Program-made: the position numbers and the translations under genes | The notes under the pieces: model-generated | Told to the model about the DNA's origin: nothing | The model's input: the letters and a program-made list of their open reading frames with translations, nothing else | Databases searched by the model: none | From: Candidatus Omnitrophota bacterium | GTDB taxonomy: Bacteria > Omnitrophota > Omnitrophia > Omnitrophales > Abzuiibacteriaceae | Length of the DNA: 5,227 nucleotides | Direction: 5' to 3' | NCBI GenBank assembly: GCA_016206995.1 | Contig: JACQQN010000176.1 | Coordinates: 1-5,227, forward strand | Shown here: positions 1 to 5,227 of the stretch, piece by piece | Layout: each line of letters starts with the position of its first letter | How positions within the stretch are numbered: position 1 is the stretch's first letter

Positions 1-795
1 GAATCAACCGGTAATCTCATTCAAGAGGGAAGTGCGCTTCTGCTTTGGTTTGAGGATGAGTCGACGTATCTAGTTACGGTTCAAAAGGAAAAGAAGTTTG
101 GAATCCATTGCGGTCGTCCGATCGATTTGGGAGCTTTAATCGGGAAACAGTATGGAAGCTGGTTTGAGACTTCAAGCAATATTCGCGCGCTCCTTCTCGA
201 GCCAACTATTGAAGATTTTGTCATGAAGGCAAAGCGCGAAAGCGGAATCATTTATCCAAAAGATGCCGCGATTCTTATGATGAAATGTGGCATCCGGTCA
301 GGAAGCCGCGTGATTGAAGTAGGTGTTGGTTCTGGCTCGCTTACAACCGCGCTTGCTGCGCAGGTCGCTCCGAATGGAATGATTTATAGTTATGATGTGC
401 GCGAAGATTTCTTGAAACTTGCAGAAGGGAATTTAAAAAAAGCGAGCGTACTTGACTTTGTAAAACTTACCAAACGGGAGGGGCACGAACCATTTCATGA
501 AACCGACGTTGACGCCCTCATTTTAGACGTCCCCGAGCCGTGGCATGAAATTGAAAATATCAAAGCAAGTCTTAAATCTGGCGGGCGGATTGCAAGTTTG
601 AATCCTACTTACAATCAAATTGAACAAATGAGCGGTGCGCTTCAAAAAGGAGGCTTTATCATGATCGAAGCGCAGGAAATTTTAGTGCGTGGAATTCTCG
701 CGCGCCCAGGAAAAACCCGTCCCGAACAACGAATGGTTTCTCACACGGAATTTCTTTTGTTTGCTGTGAAACCTGGTGATGTGATTTCAGTTTAG
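1..795 (+). CDS. trmI: tRNA (adenine-58-N1)-methyltransferase TrmI, 5'-truncated by window edge
   Basis: SAM-dependent enzyme methylating N1 of adenine 58 in the tRNA T-loop, a cytoplasmic tRNA-stabilising modification. The frame is open from base 1 with no ATG/GTG/TTG before codon 43, yet codons 1-42 already read as the small N-terminal beta domain of TrmI (EGSALLLWF, then GRPIDLGALIGKQYGS). The TTG at 127 is therefore not the start, which lies upstream of the window. By window codon: YPKD at 85-88; SAM-binding motif I EVGVGSGSLT at 106-115; the acidic end of strand 2 (YSYDVR) near 130-134; DVPEPW at 176-181, whose Asp corresponds to the TrmI active-site Asp; and the C-terminal signature RPEQRMVSHTEFL at 240-252. 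The 264 visible residues are close to full family length, so only a few N-terminal residues should be missing. It ends in TAG, immediately abutting the stop of the convergent gene. Family assignment is firm; substrate specificity is inferred from the family. Confidence 0.93.
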   Translation, partial: ESTGNLIQEGSALLLWFEDESTYLVTVQKEKKFGIHCGRPIDLGALIGKQYGSWFETSSNIRALLLEPTIEDFVMKAKRESGIIYPKDAAILMMKCGIRSGSRVIEVGVGSGSLTTALAAQVAPNGMIYSYDVREDFLKLAEGNLKKASVLDFVKLTKREGHEPFHETDVDALILDVPEPWHEIENIKASLKSGGRIASLNPTYNQIEQMSGALQKGGFIMIEAQEILVRGILARPGKTRPEQRMVSHTEFLLFAVKPGDVISV

Positions 796-2094
796 CTACG
801 ACTGGTTCATCAAATCAATCTTCAAAAATTCGTGAATTTGTTTTGCAGAGTGAAGCAAGCTATTTGGTGAGCCTGCCGAATCAAGTTGGATAATTCTTCT
901 TTTCCGATCTTCGAGCGTCAAAAACCACCGAAGGGACTTTTGCCCCTCTCGTTTAACGCTTACTCGTTTCAATTCGTCAAGTGAGCGTTTGATTTTTCGT
1001 ATCGGAAGAAAAGCAAGTGCTGTTTCCTTTGTAAACCGATTTCCAACCCGGTCAAAGTGGATTTCGAGTCGAAGGAGGAGAAAGCCCAAGTGAATGGCGG
1101 CAAGAACTGCGGGGATAAAATAAATTGGGTTTTCAAAAAACGTATTTTTGAGGAAAAAGTCAGAAAAAACTTGTCCGTTCAATGCGCCGCCTTGAATTAA
1201 GATCATATTTCCAAGTAACAAAACCCACATAAAAAGAAAAATGAGATCATAAAATTGAAGTGCGGTTGATTTAAAAAAACGGAGATGAACCGTCGAGCTT
1301 TCTTTTTGGCTGAAGCTCCGCACCCGATGAATTGGGTAAGATGTTTTGGGTGGTTTTCGAGAAAGCCACTCGGTAAGATTTTTTTGAAGTGTTTTTAAAT
1401 CAAGGTTGTAAAAAATCTTCCCATCTTTTGCGAGCGAAATCGTCCCTTCTTCTTCTGAAACAATCAAACATACTGCATCCGTTGCTTCTGTGAGCCCAAT
1501 GGCAGCGCGGTGTCTTGTTCCCAAATTTTTATCAACATCCAAATTAAAAGTGATTGGAAAAATAACGGAACAATAAGCCACGCGCCCATTGCGGATGATG
1601 ACGCCGCCATCATGTGTCAGCGCTTCTTTCGAAAACAGGGCGGTAAAAAGTTCTTTCTTCACGTCCGAGTTAACCAGTGTTCCGCTTTGAGCAAGTTTAC
1701 TTAAATTGTCATTTCGTTCGAAAGCAATGAGAGCGCCTGTTTTGGTGTGTGAGAGAACCTGCGCGCCAGAAAGCGTTTCGTTGATGGTGTGAACGATATT
1801 GCTTTGTTTTTTTTTGGAAAGTCGGCGAAAAAAGTAAAAGCACAAACGACGAAGTTCAGGTTCAAAAATGATCAGTATTAAGACAATCGAAATACTGTTT
1901 AAGAACTGAGCATCTAAGTGAAACGCCATATTTTCTTCAGATAAATTGATGGCACCAATTACCGAGATGACCAGGGCAAGAAATAAGAGTTCCCATGACT
2001 TTTGCTGTCTCAGTACCCAGGTAATTCGGAAGCTTCCGACGAGAAGGACAGCAAGTGACATTCCCACTTTCCAATAAATTGGATTTACACTCAT
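796..2094 (-). CDS. cdaA: membrane diadenylate cyclase (CdaA-like DAC domain) with C-terminal two-helix membrane and soluble extension
   Basis: Predicted to condense two ATP into cyclic di-AMP at the inner face of the membrane. Residues 10-28, 34-50 and 64-77 look like three membrane helices, followed by FEPELRR (77-83), the counterpart of the FQPELRR segment of CdaA. The DAC domain (about 118-232) has KTGALIAFER (118-127), HDGGVII (161-167; the usual DGA reads DGG), GTRHRAAIGLTEATDA (192-207, with the RHR motif at 194-196) and VSEEEGTIS (212-220). CdaA normally ends soon after this domain at about 270-280 residues. Here the protein continues to 432: two further hydrophobic segments (about 281-301 and 323-341) and a basic soluble tail (342-432) whose WFLTLEDRKRRIIQLD and HEFLKIDL stretches suggest a small beta-rich, PH-like fold (weak inference). 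Start: ATG at 2094; an in-frame TAA lies five codons upstream. No clear Shine-Dalgarno is visible, and Met12 is a possible alternative. No cdaR or glmM partner is adjacent. Diadenylate cyclase identity is strong; the tail's role is unknown. Confidence 0.9.
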   Translation of the reverse strand: MSVNPIYWKVGMSLAVLLVGSFRITWVLRQQKSWELLFLALVISVIGAINLSEENMAFHLDAQFLNSISIVLILIIFEPELRRLCFYFFRRLSKKKQSNIVHTINETLSGAQVLSHTKTGALIAFERNDNLSKLAQSGTLVNSDVKKELFTALFSKEALTHDGGVIIRNGRVAYCSVIFPITFNLDVDKNLGTRHRAAIGLTEATDAVCLIVSEEEGTISLAKDGKIFYNLDLKTLQKNLTEWLSRKPPKTSYPIHRVRSFSQKESSTVHLRFFKSTALQFYDLIFLFMWVLLLGNMILIQGGALNGQVFSDFFLKNTFFENPIYFIPAVLAAIHLGFLLLRLEIHFDRVGNRFTKETALAFLPIRKIKRSLDELKRVSVKREGQKSLRWFLTLEDRKRRIIQLDSAGSPNSLLHSAKQIHEFLKIDLMNQS

Positions 2095-2130
2095 AAGATG
2101 TGTACTTTATCGGCAGCAAGCGAAAATTCG

Positions 2131-2158
2131 TTGACTTTGGAAGTTGCTGATGTATGAT
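2131..2158 (+). promoter_or_regulatory. sigma70-like promoter for the lipoprotein gene
   Basis: TTGACT (2131-2136) and TATGAT (2153-2158) are separated by 16 nt, each one base from the consensus hexamers. Transcription would begin near 2165 and give a leader of about 130 nt before the lipoprotein ATG at 2294. The site lies in the 199-bp gap between divergent genes. I could not find an equally good promoter for the leftward cyclase gene. Based on hexamer match only. Confidence 0.6.
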
Positions 2159-2261
2159 AACCGCCACTGTATTATTTATTGTATCAATTGAAAACATCAC
2201 GTCACTAAGAGTGTCTCGAGAAACTTCAAACGTCAAATCTTACACAGAAACGAGAGGGGTT

Positions 2262-2275
2262 TTGAGCGCTCGCAA
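2262..2275. repeat. near-palindrome with GAGCGCTC core in the lipoprotein leader
   Basis: GAGCGCTC (2264-2271) is a perfect 8-bp palindrome, flanked by TTG and GCAA so that it extends imperfectly to 14 bp. It ends seven bases before the AGGAG ribosome-binding site of the lipoprotein gene. It shares the octamer TTGAGCGC with the hairpin chain near 4990. It could be a weak operator or a leader hairpin affecting translation, but a short palindrome can also arise by chance. Confidence 0.25.
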
Positions 2276-2293
2276 GGAAATAGGAGAAGCAAG

Positions 2294-2770
2294 ATGAAGC
2301 GTATGAATTTCAGATCGTTATTGTTGGTCGTTGGCGTTCTTTTTTTAGTCACCGGTTGCGTTTCAAACAAACGACATAACCGTGAAGTGAATGCATTGCA
2401 AGCTCAAGTAAATACTCTTGCTTCCGAAGTTTCTCGGATTGATTCTCAAGCACAAACAGGTGGGGCGCGGTCTGCCGTATCGGCACCGCAAATAGGTGGT
2501 GAAAGCGCAGGAGTTTCTGGTTTTGCAGCATCTGCAGTTTACCGAACGCCCTCCGGATTTGAGTTGCCAGCTGCTGATATTCAGCAAGCACTTAAGAGCG
2601 CAGGTTATTATGACGGTGCGCTTGATGGAAAAATTGGCCCGAAAGCGCGGGAAGCCATTCGTGCTTTTCAACGCGACCATGGTTTGACAGCCGATGGTGT
2701 TTGCGGCAGAAGAACTTGGGACCAGTTAAAGTCTTATTTGGGTGGTAGTGCATCTCCAGTTATTAAGTAA
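2294..2770 (+). CDS. lipoprotein with coiled coil and C-terminal peptidoglycan-binding domain
   Basis: Predicted outer-envelope lipoprotein that can contact peptidoglycan. Residues 1-21 form a lipoprotein signal (basic MKRMNFR, then a hydrophobic run) ending in the lipobox LVTGC, so Cys22 would be lipidated and become the mature N terminus. Residues about 28-53 (NREVNALQAQVNTLASEVSRID) have heptad-like hydrophobic spacing and look like a short coiled coil, as in trimeric or dimeric Lpp-type lipoproteins. A low-complexity Ala/Gly/Ser linker follows (55-82). Residues 93-147 match PG_binding_1: the AL..AGYYDGALDGKIGPKAREAIRAFQ pattern, then GLTADG and a closing TW..L. One oddity is Cys137 in DGVCG, where most family members have a small or hydrophobic residue. 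Start: ATG at 2294 with AGGAG at 2282-2286, 7 nt away. It is monocistronic by appearance, with its own promoter and a strong terminator 4 bp after the stop. It is probably a structural tether; no catalytic domain is seen. Confidence 0.88.
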   Translation: MKRMNFRSLLLVVGVLFLVTGCVSNKRHNREVNALQAQVNTLASEVSRIDSQAQTGGARSAVSAPQIGGESAGVSGFAASAVYRTPSGFELPAADIQQALKSAGYYDGALDGKIGPKAREAIRAFQRDHGLTADGVCGRRTWDQLKSYLGGSASPVIK

Positions 2771-2774
2771 TTAG

Positions 2775-2820
2775 AAAAAGGACAGGCGAAAAAATGAATT
2801 TTCGCCTGTCCTTTTTATTT
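2775..2820. terminator. strong intrinsic terminator after the lipoprotein gene
   Basis: A perfect 18-bp stem pairs 2775-2792 with 2799-2816 around a 6-nt loop (2793-2798). The GC-rich middle is GGACAGGCG/CGCCTGTCC, the left arm begins with five A and the right arm ends with five T followed by ATTT. This is a textbook rho-independent terminator. The A/T flanks would let it also work on the opposite strand, but no leftward gene in this window would use it. It isolates the lipoprotein gene from the MEDS gene. Confidence 0.95.
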
Positions 2821-2932
2821 CGTTCATTGTTGACTAATTGTTTTAAGAAATGAGCAACAGAAGAAGCTCATCTTTGTCATCTCACCTTTGTTTTTCCTCA
2901 CTGTTCCGCTCGTTTGCATTTCTTTGAAGAAA

Positions 2933-2936
2933 AGGA
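2933..2936 (+). promoter_or_regulatory. ribosome-binding site that fixes the MEDS protein start
   Basis: AGGA within AAAAGGAACCAA lies 5 nt before the ATG at 2942. The longer reading from TTG at 2888 has no purine-rich site in front of it and would add 18 residues with no family similarity. The ATG at 2942 is therefore preferred. Confidence 0.75.
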
Positions 2937-2941
2937 ACCAA

Positions 2942-3496
2942 ATGGCTTTAGTGGAAGAAGATTTCGACCTATTACATGATGTAAATCCTGGAAAGCATTT
3001 CTACCAATTTTACAAATCTCCCGAAGATCTTCTGAAGGTGTTAATTCCTTATTGGAAAGCCGGTATTCAAAAAGGTGATTTCTGCTTTTGGGTGGCCCCG
3101 AGTTTTCTGACCGTTTCTGAGGCAAAATCAACGCTTGGAAAAGTGGTTTCCAGCCTTGATTTCTTGGTTGCCAAAGGGTGTTTTGAAATAATTTCTCATG
3201 CAACGTGGTACGGTGACGGAGAAATTTTTGATGGGGATTTGGTGTTTGCAAAATTTATGGTGAAGTTGGAAGAAGTAAGTCGCAAGGGGTTTCGCGTCAT
3301 GCGCGTTGCCGGTGATGCGAGTGGGCATAAACCCCATCTCTGGTCTTCAGTTCGCGAGTACGAAGTGAAAAGCCATGCAAAAATTACCGGATCTAATTTC
3401 ATTGCGCTGTGCTCGTTTCCTCTCCATGAACTTAAACTTCAGCAAACAAAAGATGTTTTAGAAACGCACCACAGTGCGTTGATCGCCAGAGTTTAG
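2942..3496 (+). CDS. stand-alone MEDS (DcmR-type sensory) domain protein
   Basis: A 184-residue soluble protein that is almost entirely one MEDS domain, the sensory module first described in DcmR-like regulators of methylotrophs and methanogens, often fused to histidine kinases or DNA-binding domains. Matching features: KHFYQFYKSPEDLL (18-31), the usual opening H..xFY; GIQKGDFCFWVAP (41-53); the Tyr of ATWY (87-90); RKGFRVMRVAGDASG (114-128), where many members have GE rather than GD; REYEVKSHA (138-146); the IALCSFPL strand (154-161) corresponding to the family's lCqYd; and a closing THHSALI (175-181). No membrane segment, signal peptide, kinase, HTH or receiver domain is present, so any output must come through a partner not seen here. 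The ligand is unknown. The start rests on AGGA at 2933-2936. It lies between a terminator upstream and the SpoIID gene 95 bp downstream; co-transcription with the latter is possible but not shown. Confidence 0.8.
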   Translation: MALVEEDFDLLHDVNPGKHFYQFYKSPEDLLKVLIPYWKAGIQKGDFCFWVAPSFLTVSEAKSTLGKVVSSLDFLVAKGCFEIISHATWYGDGEIFDGDLVFAKFMVKLEEVSRKGFRVMRVAGDASGHKPHLWSSVREYEVKSHAKITGSNFIALCSFPLHELKLQQTKDVLETHHSALIARV

Positions 3497-3510
3497 GTCG
3501 TTTTACCTCA

Positions 3511-3529
3511 AGGAACCGCTTCGGTTTCT
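3511..3529. other. small hairpin after the MEDS gene, possible weak terminator
   Basis: Positions 3511-3518 pair with 3522-3529 (AGGAACCG with CGGTTTCT, one G-T wobble) around a CTT triloop, 14 nt after the MEDS stop codon. No T-run follows on either strand, so termination would be inefficient. It may instead be an mRNA 3'-end or processing structure. Confidence 0.35.
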
Positions 3530-3540
3530 AAACAAATCAT

Positions 3541-3570
3541 GTTAAAATTCGTGAGCACTTAATTTTTAAC
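3541..3570. repeat. AT-rich inverted repeat upstream of the SpoIID-like gene
   Basis: GTTAAAA (3541-3547) is repeated inverted as TTTTAAC (3564-3570) with a 16-nt gap, ending 21 nt before the ATG at 3592. It sits where a promoter or operator for the downstream gene would be expected. The sequence is AT-rich, so chance is a real alternative. Confidence 0.25.
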
Positions 3571-3591
3571 TTTAGTTCAGGACGCGAAATC

Positions 3592-4896
3592 ATGAAGCGA
3601 CACGCATGCTTGATTCAAGCATCTTTTTTAATATTTCTTGTTTGCCATCCTAGTTTTTTATTGAGTGAAGCAGCACAAGAAAAAACTTCCCGCCCACAAT
3701 CGCTTCTTCCGTCATCTCTTGCGATTCCAACTGAGATTCACACCAATTCTCACGTTGCCATTCTGATTCTTCAAAATAAAGATTCCTTCAAGCTTTCAAT
3801 CCCGTTTTCCTATCAAGTTTTGTTGGGAAGGCATTCTACTCAGCGCATGAGTCTTCAGCCATCGCTTGTGACATCAACCAAACAAGGAATTTTAGTTGGC
3901 GGTGAAATGTTTCAGGGTCCCCAGGTAACCATGAAGACTAACAGCCGTTATTTTGATCTTGAAAAGAGAAGTTACCATGGTGATTTGGTGATCACGAAAG
4001 AACCAAATGGGACAATGGATGTGATTAATGATGTGCGGCTTGAGGATTATTTGAAAGGCGTGCTTGCTTGGGAAGTGAGCAGCGTGTGGCCCGAGGAGTC
4101 GCTCAAAGCACAGGCCGTAGCAAGCCGAACCTATGCACTTTTTAAGATGATTGAGCGTTCAAAAGAAAAGCATGTCTTAACCTCAGATGTTTTAAGCCAG
4201 GTATACGCAGGCCGAGGCGCTGAAAAAGTTTTTACAAATCGAGCGGTCGACGCAACAGAAGGTGAAATTTTGACATTTGGCAGAAATATTTTTCCCGCGT
4301 TTTTTCATTCGACTTGTGGTGGCCATACCACTGAGGCGGAACATGCATGGCGGATTCATCCGACTCCGGTATTGCGTGGCCAGATCTGTCCTTATTGTAA
4401 GGGGAGTAAACATTACGAGTGGCGGGCGAGTGTTCCACTTGAAGAAATTGAATCCCAGCTTGCAGCGCGAAAATTTACAATCAGCCCCGTTCAGAATATT
4501 ATTTTCATGGATTATGATGCTTCAGGGCGTGCGGAACATGTGATAATCCGGCATCAAAAAGGAGAGCTCAAATTAGATGCGAACGATTTTCGATTGTTTG
4601 TGGGTCCTGAAATAATTCGCAGCACCAAGGCATCCGTTGCTGTATCGGGTAAGCAAGCACATTTTGTTGGTCTGGGATGGGGACATGGGGTTGGTATGTG
4701 TCAGTGGGGTGCTAAAGCACAGGCTGATCGAGGTAAAACTTATCAGGAAATTTTGGAATTTTATTATCCAGGAAGTAAAATCGTAAAACTTTATGGAGCT
4801 AAGTCAATCAACCAGTCAAAACCTACTCAGAGTCAATCGGACGATCTTAGTCTCATTGAGAAAGCTGAGAAATTCATGAACGACTGGATTGGATGA
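3592..4896 (+). CDS. secreted SpoIID/LytB-family protein, probable peptidoglycan lytic transglycosylase
   Basis: SpoIID-family enzymes cleave glycan strands as lytic transglycosylases; B. subtilis SpoIID acts on denuded glycan during engulfment and LytB modifies amidase activity. This copy has a basic start and hydrophobic run (about 7-24) ending near SEAAQ, consistent with Sec export. It then has a beta-rich N-terminal region (50-140) and the SpoIID core (about 145-400). Core motifs are LEDYLKGVLAWEVSSVWP (150-167), whose Glu161 aligns with the family's catalytic Glu; LKAQAVASRTYAL (171-183); SQVYAG (202-207); FFHSTCGGHT (237-246); a CPYC pair (266-269); and GLGWGHGVGMCQWGAKAQA (360-378) followed by YQEILEFYYPG. 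His245, Cys242 and the 266/269 Cys pair could form the zinc site reported for SpoIID enzymes (inference). The last 35 residues are a polar, probably disordered tail. Start: ATG at 3592 with CAGGA 9 nt upstream. No sporulation genes are nearby, so a vegetative wall-remodelling role is more likely than engulfment. Confidence 0.9.
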   Translation: MKRHACLIQASFLIFLVCHPSFLLSEAAQEKTSRPQSLLPSSLAIPTEIHTNSHVAILILQNKDSFKLSIPFSYQVLLGRHSTQRMSLQPSLVTSTKQGILVGGEMFQGPQVTMKTNSRYFDLEKRSYHGDLVITKEPNGTMDVINDVRLEDYLKGVLAWEVSSVWPEESLKAQAVASRTYALFKMIERSKEKHVLTSDVLSQVYAGRGAEKVFTNRAVDATEGEILTFGRNIFPAFFHSTCGGHTTEAEHAWRIHPTPVLRGQICPYCKGSKHYEWRASVPLEEIESQLAARKFTISPVQNIIFMDYDASGRAEHVIIRHQKGELKLDANDFRLFVGPEIIRSTKASVAVSGKQAHFVGLGWGHGVGMCQWGAKAQADRGKTYQEILEFYYPGSKIVKLYGAKSINQSKPTQSQSDDLSLIEKAEKFMNDWIG

Positions 4897-4898
4897 TA

Positions 4899-4929
4899 TT
4901 TGCGCCCGCCCCCAGCTTGAATGGATAGA
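4899..4929 (+). pseudogene. degraded copy of the tRNA-Arg 5' half
   Basis: TTTGCGCCCG (4899-4908) is identical to 5095-5104, covering the tRNA's 5' acceptor strand and three bases before it. After a C-run (4909-4913) that replaces one T, 4914-4929 (AGCTTGAATGGATAGA) matches the D-arm of the tRNA (5106-5121) at 13 of 16 positions. No anticodon arm, T-arm or 3' acceptor strand can be recognised afterwards. It is best read as the remnant of a partial tRNA duplication. Integrated elements usually copy a tRNA 3' end rather than the 5' end, so an attachment-site reading is less likely. It overlaps hairpin A of the inverted-repeat chain. Confidence 0.45.
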
Positions 4930-4953
4930 AATTAAGGTGGCTGGGACTGGCGC
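4902..4953. repeat. hairpin A of the inverted-repeat chain
   Basis: The outer arms GCGCC (4902-4906) and GGCGC (4949-4953) and the inner arms CCCAGC (4911-4916) and GCTGGG (4940-4945) are separated by unpaired 4-nt and 3-nt spacers, around a 23-nt loop. It starts 6 nt after the SpoIID gene's stop. Its right arm is also the left arm of hairpin B, so A and B exclude each other. It lacks a T-run and is not a standard terminator. Confidence 0.55.
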
Positions 4954-4998
4954 TCAAAGCATTGATAAACATTTGGAACAGATTGGTAGTTGAGCGCC
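4949..4998. repeat. hairpin B of the inverted-repeat chain
   Basis: GGCGCTCAA (4949-4957) is perfectly complementary to TTGAGCGCC (4990-4998), enclosing a 32-nt loop, 50 nt in total. Its left arm overlaps hairpin A and its right arm overlaps the outer GCGC arm of hairpin C. Confidence 0.7.
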
Positions 4999-5056
4999 CG
5001 TACTTACTTTCATTAAATAAATGAATTGCCTTAATCGGGAAGTAAGTACAGTGCGC
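4994..5056. repeat. hairpin C of the inverted-repeat chain
   Basis: GTACTTACTT (5000-5009) is perfectly complementary to AAGTAAGTAC (5040-5049), a 50-nt unit with a 30-nt loop. A T-G wobble and a C-G pair can extend the stem inward by two. An outer GCGC (4994-4997) can pair with GCGC (5053-5056) across a CC/AGT internal loop. Those outer arms are shared with hairpins B and D. Confidence 0.7.
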
Positions 5057-5097
5057 AAACTTTTCGTTAATGTAATTTTTAATTGTAGATGAAGTTT

Positions 5098-5101
<4 letters not shown>
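5053..5101. repeat. hairpin D of the chain, running into the tRNA 5' end
   Basis: GCGCAAACTT (5053-5062) is perfectly complementary to AAGTTTGCGC (5092-5101), 49 nt with a 29-nt AT-rich loop. The right arm includes the first four bases of tRNA-Arg (5098-5101), so this fold in the precursor RNA would compete with the acceptor stem. The AT-rich loop (5063-5091) is also where the tRNA promoter would be expected, but I see no convincing hexamer pair. Confidence 0.7.
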
Positions 5102-5171
<70 letters not shown>

Positions 5172-5181
5172 GTTTTAATTT

Positions 5182-5227
5182 ATGAACATCACTATTTTTG
5201 GAAGTAGTTCGGTTGTGAAAAATTCAC
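5182..5227 (+). CDS. start of an unidentified protein gene, cut by the window end
   Basis: ATG at 5182 opens a frame that stays open to the window end (15 full codons, MNITIFGSSSVVKNS). An in-frame TAA at 5176-5178 means it cannot start earlier. The opening beta-strand followed by GSS resembles the N terminus of Rossmann-like nucleotide-binding proteins, for example the LOG (lysine decarboxylase-like) family, but fifteen residues are too few to assign a family. It begins only 10 nt after the tRNA, and the gap (GTTTTAATTT) has no Shine-Dalgarno. If real, its mRNA start would be set by tRNA 3'-end processing or its translation would be leaderless-like. Confidence 0.45.
   Translation, partial: MNITIFGSSSVVKNS

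Noticed and set aside
127..129. TTG start at 127 for trmI
   Set aside because: The upstream 42 codons are open and read as the conserved N-terminal domain of TrmI, so the gene continues beyond the window edge.
826..839. Terminator between the convergent genes (AAATTC GT GAATTT)
   Set aside because: The stem is AT-only apart from two pairs, the loop is two bases, and it lies within the cyclase coding region without a proper T-run.
1510..1704. Small plus-strand protein inside the cyclase gene
   Set aside because: It is antisense to the highly conserved DAC domain, has no ribosome-binding site and no recognisable features; it is a shadow frame.
2214..2221. TCTCGAGA palindrome in the divergent intergenic region
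   Set aside because: It is an isolated 8-bp palindrome with no repeat elsewhere and no positional relation to the promoter hexamers; expected by chance.
1937..2236. Minus-strand 99-residue protein overlapping the cyclase start
   Set aside because: It lies in a different frame over the cyclase N-terminal helices and the divergent promoter region, with no family features.
2095..2293. c-di-AMP riboswitch in the leader of the lipoprotein or cyclase gene
   Set aside because: The long conserved ydaO-type core with its multiple stems is not recognisable in this 199-bp gap.
2830..2860. Promoter for the MEDS gene from TTGACT at 2830
   Set aside because: No acceptable -10 hexamer occurs 15-19 nt downstream.
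2888..2941. TTG start at 2888 for the MEDS protein
   Set aside because: No ribosome-binding site precedes it and the extra residues do not look like the family. ATG at 2942 has AGGA at 5-nt spacing.

Overview
The window reads as chromosomal DNA from an uncultured-type Gram-negative (diderm) bacterium of moderate GC content. The evidence is a lipobox lipoprotein with a peptidoglycan-binding domain, a secreted SpoIID/LytB-type lytic enzyme, a TrmI-type tRNA methyltransferase and a bacterial tRNA-Arg without an encoded CCA. The short lipoprotein with coiled coil plus PG_binding_1 resembles proteins I associate with Omnitrophota or similar candidate phyla. That placement is inference from style, not a proven assignment.

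Layout. Positions 1-795 (+) hold most of a tRNA m1A58 methyltransferase gene (trmI) whose start lies before the window. Directly abutting its stop, with no spacer, is a convergent gene (2094-796, -) for a membrane diadenylate cyclase of the CdaA type. It carries an unusual C-terminal extension of two more membrane helices and a roughly 90-residue soluble tail. A 199-bp divergent intergenic region follows, with a good sigma70-like promoter firing rightward into a peptidoglycan-binding lipoprotein gene (2294-2770), which ends in a very strong terminator. Next come a stand-alone MEDS-domain sensory protein (2942-3496) and a secreted SpoIID/LytB-family protein (3592-4896).

The stretch from 4897 to the tRNA-Arg(CCG) gene at 5098-5171 is the most unusual part. 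Five GCGC nodes lie about 44-59 nt apart, and the sequence around each node is an inverted repeat of its neighbour. This gives a chain of adjoining hairpins of about 50 nt, the last using the tRNA's own 5' acceptor strand. The same stretch holds a degraded copy of the tRNA 5' half. A new reading frame begins 10 nt after the tRNA and runs off the window.

Functional theme. Three genes touch the cell envelope: c-di-AMP synthesis (often tied to wall and osmotic homeostasis), a wall-binding lipoprotein and a probable glycan-strand lytic enzyme. They are not arranged as one operon: the cyclase is on the opposite strand and the lipoprotein has its own promoter and terminator. The usual cdaA partners (cdaR/ybbR, glmM) are absent here.
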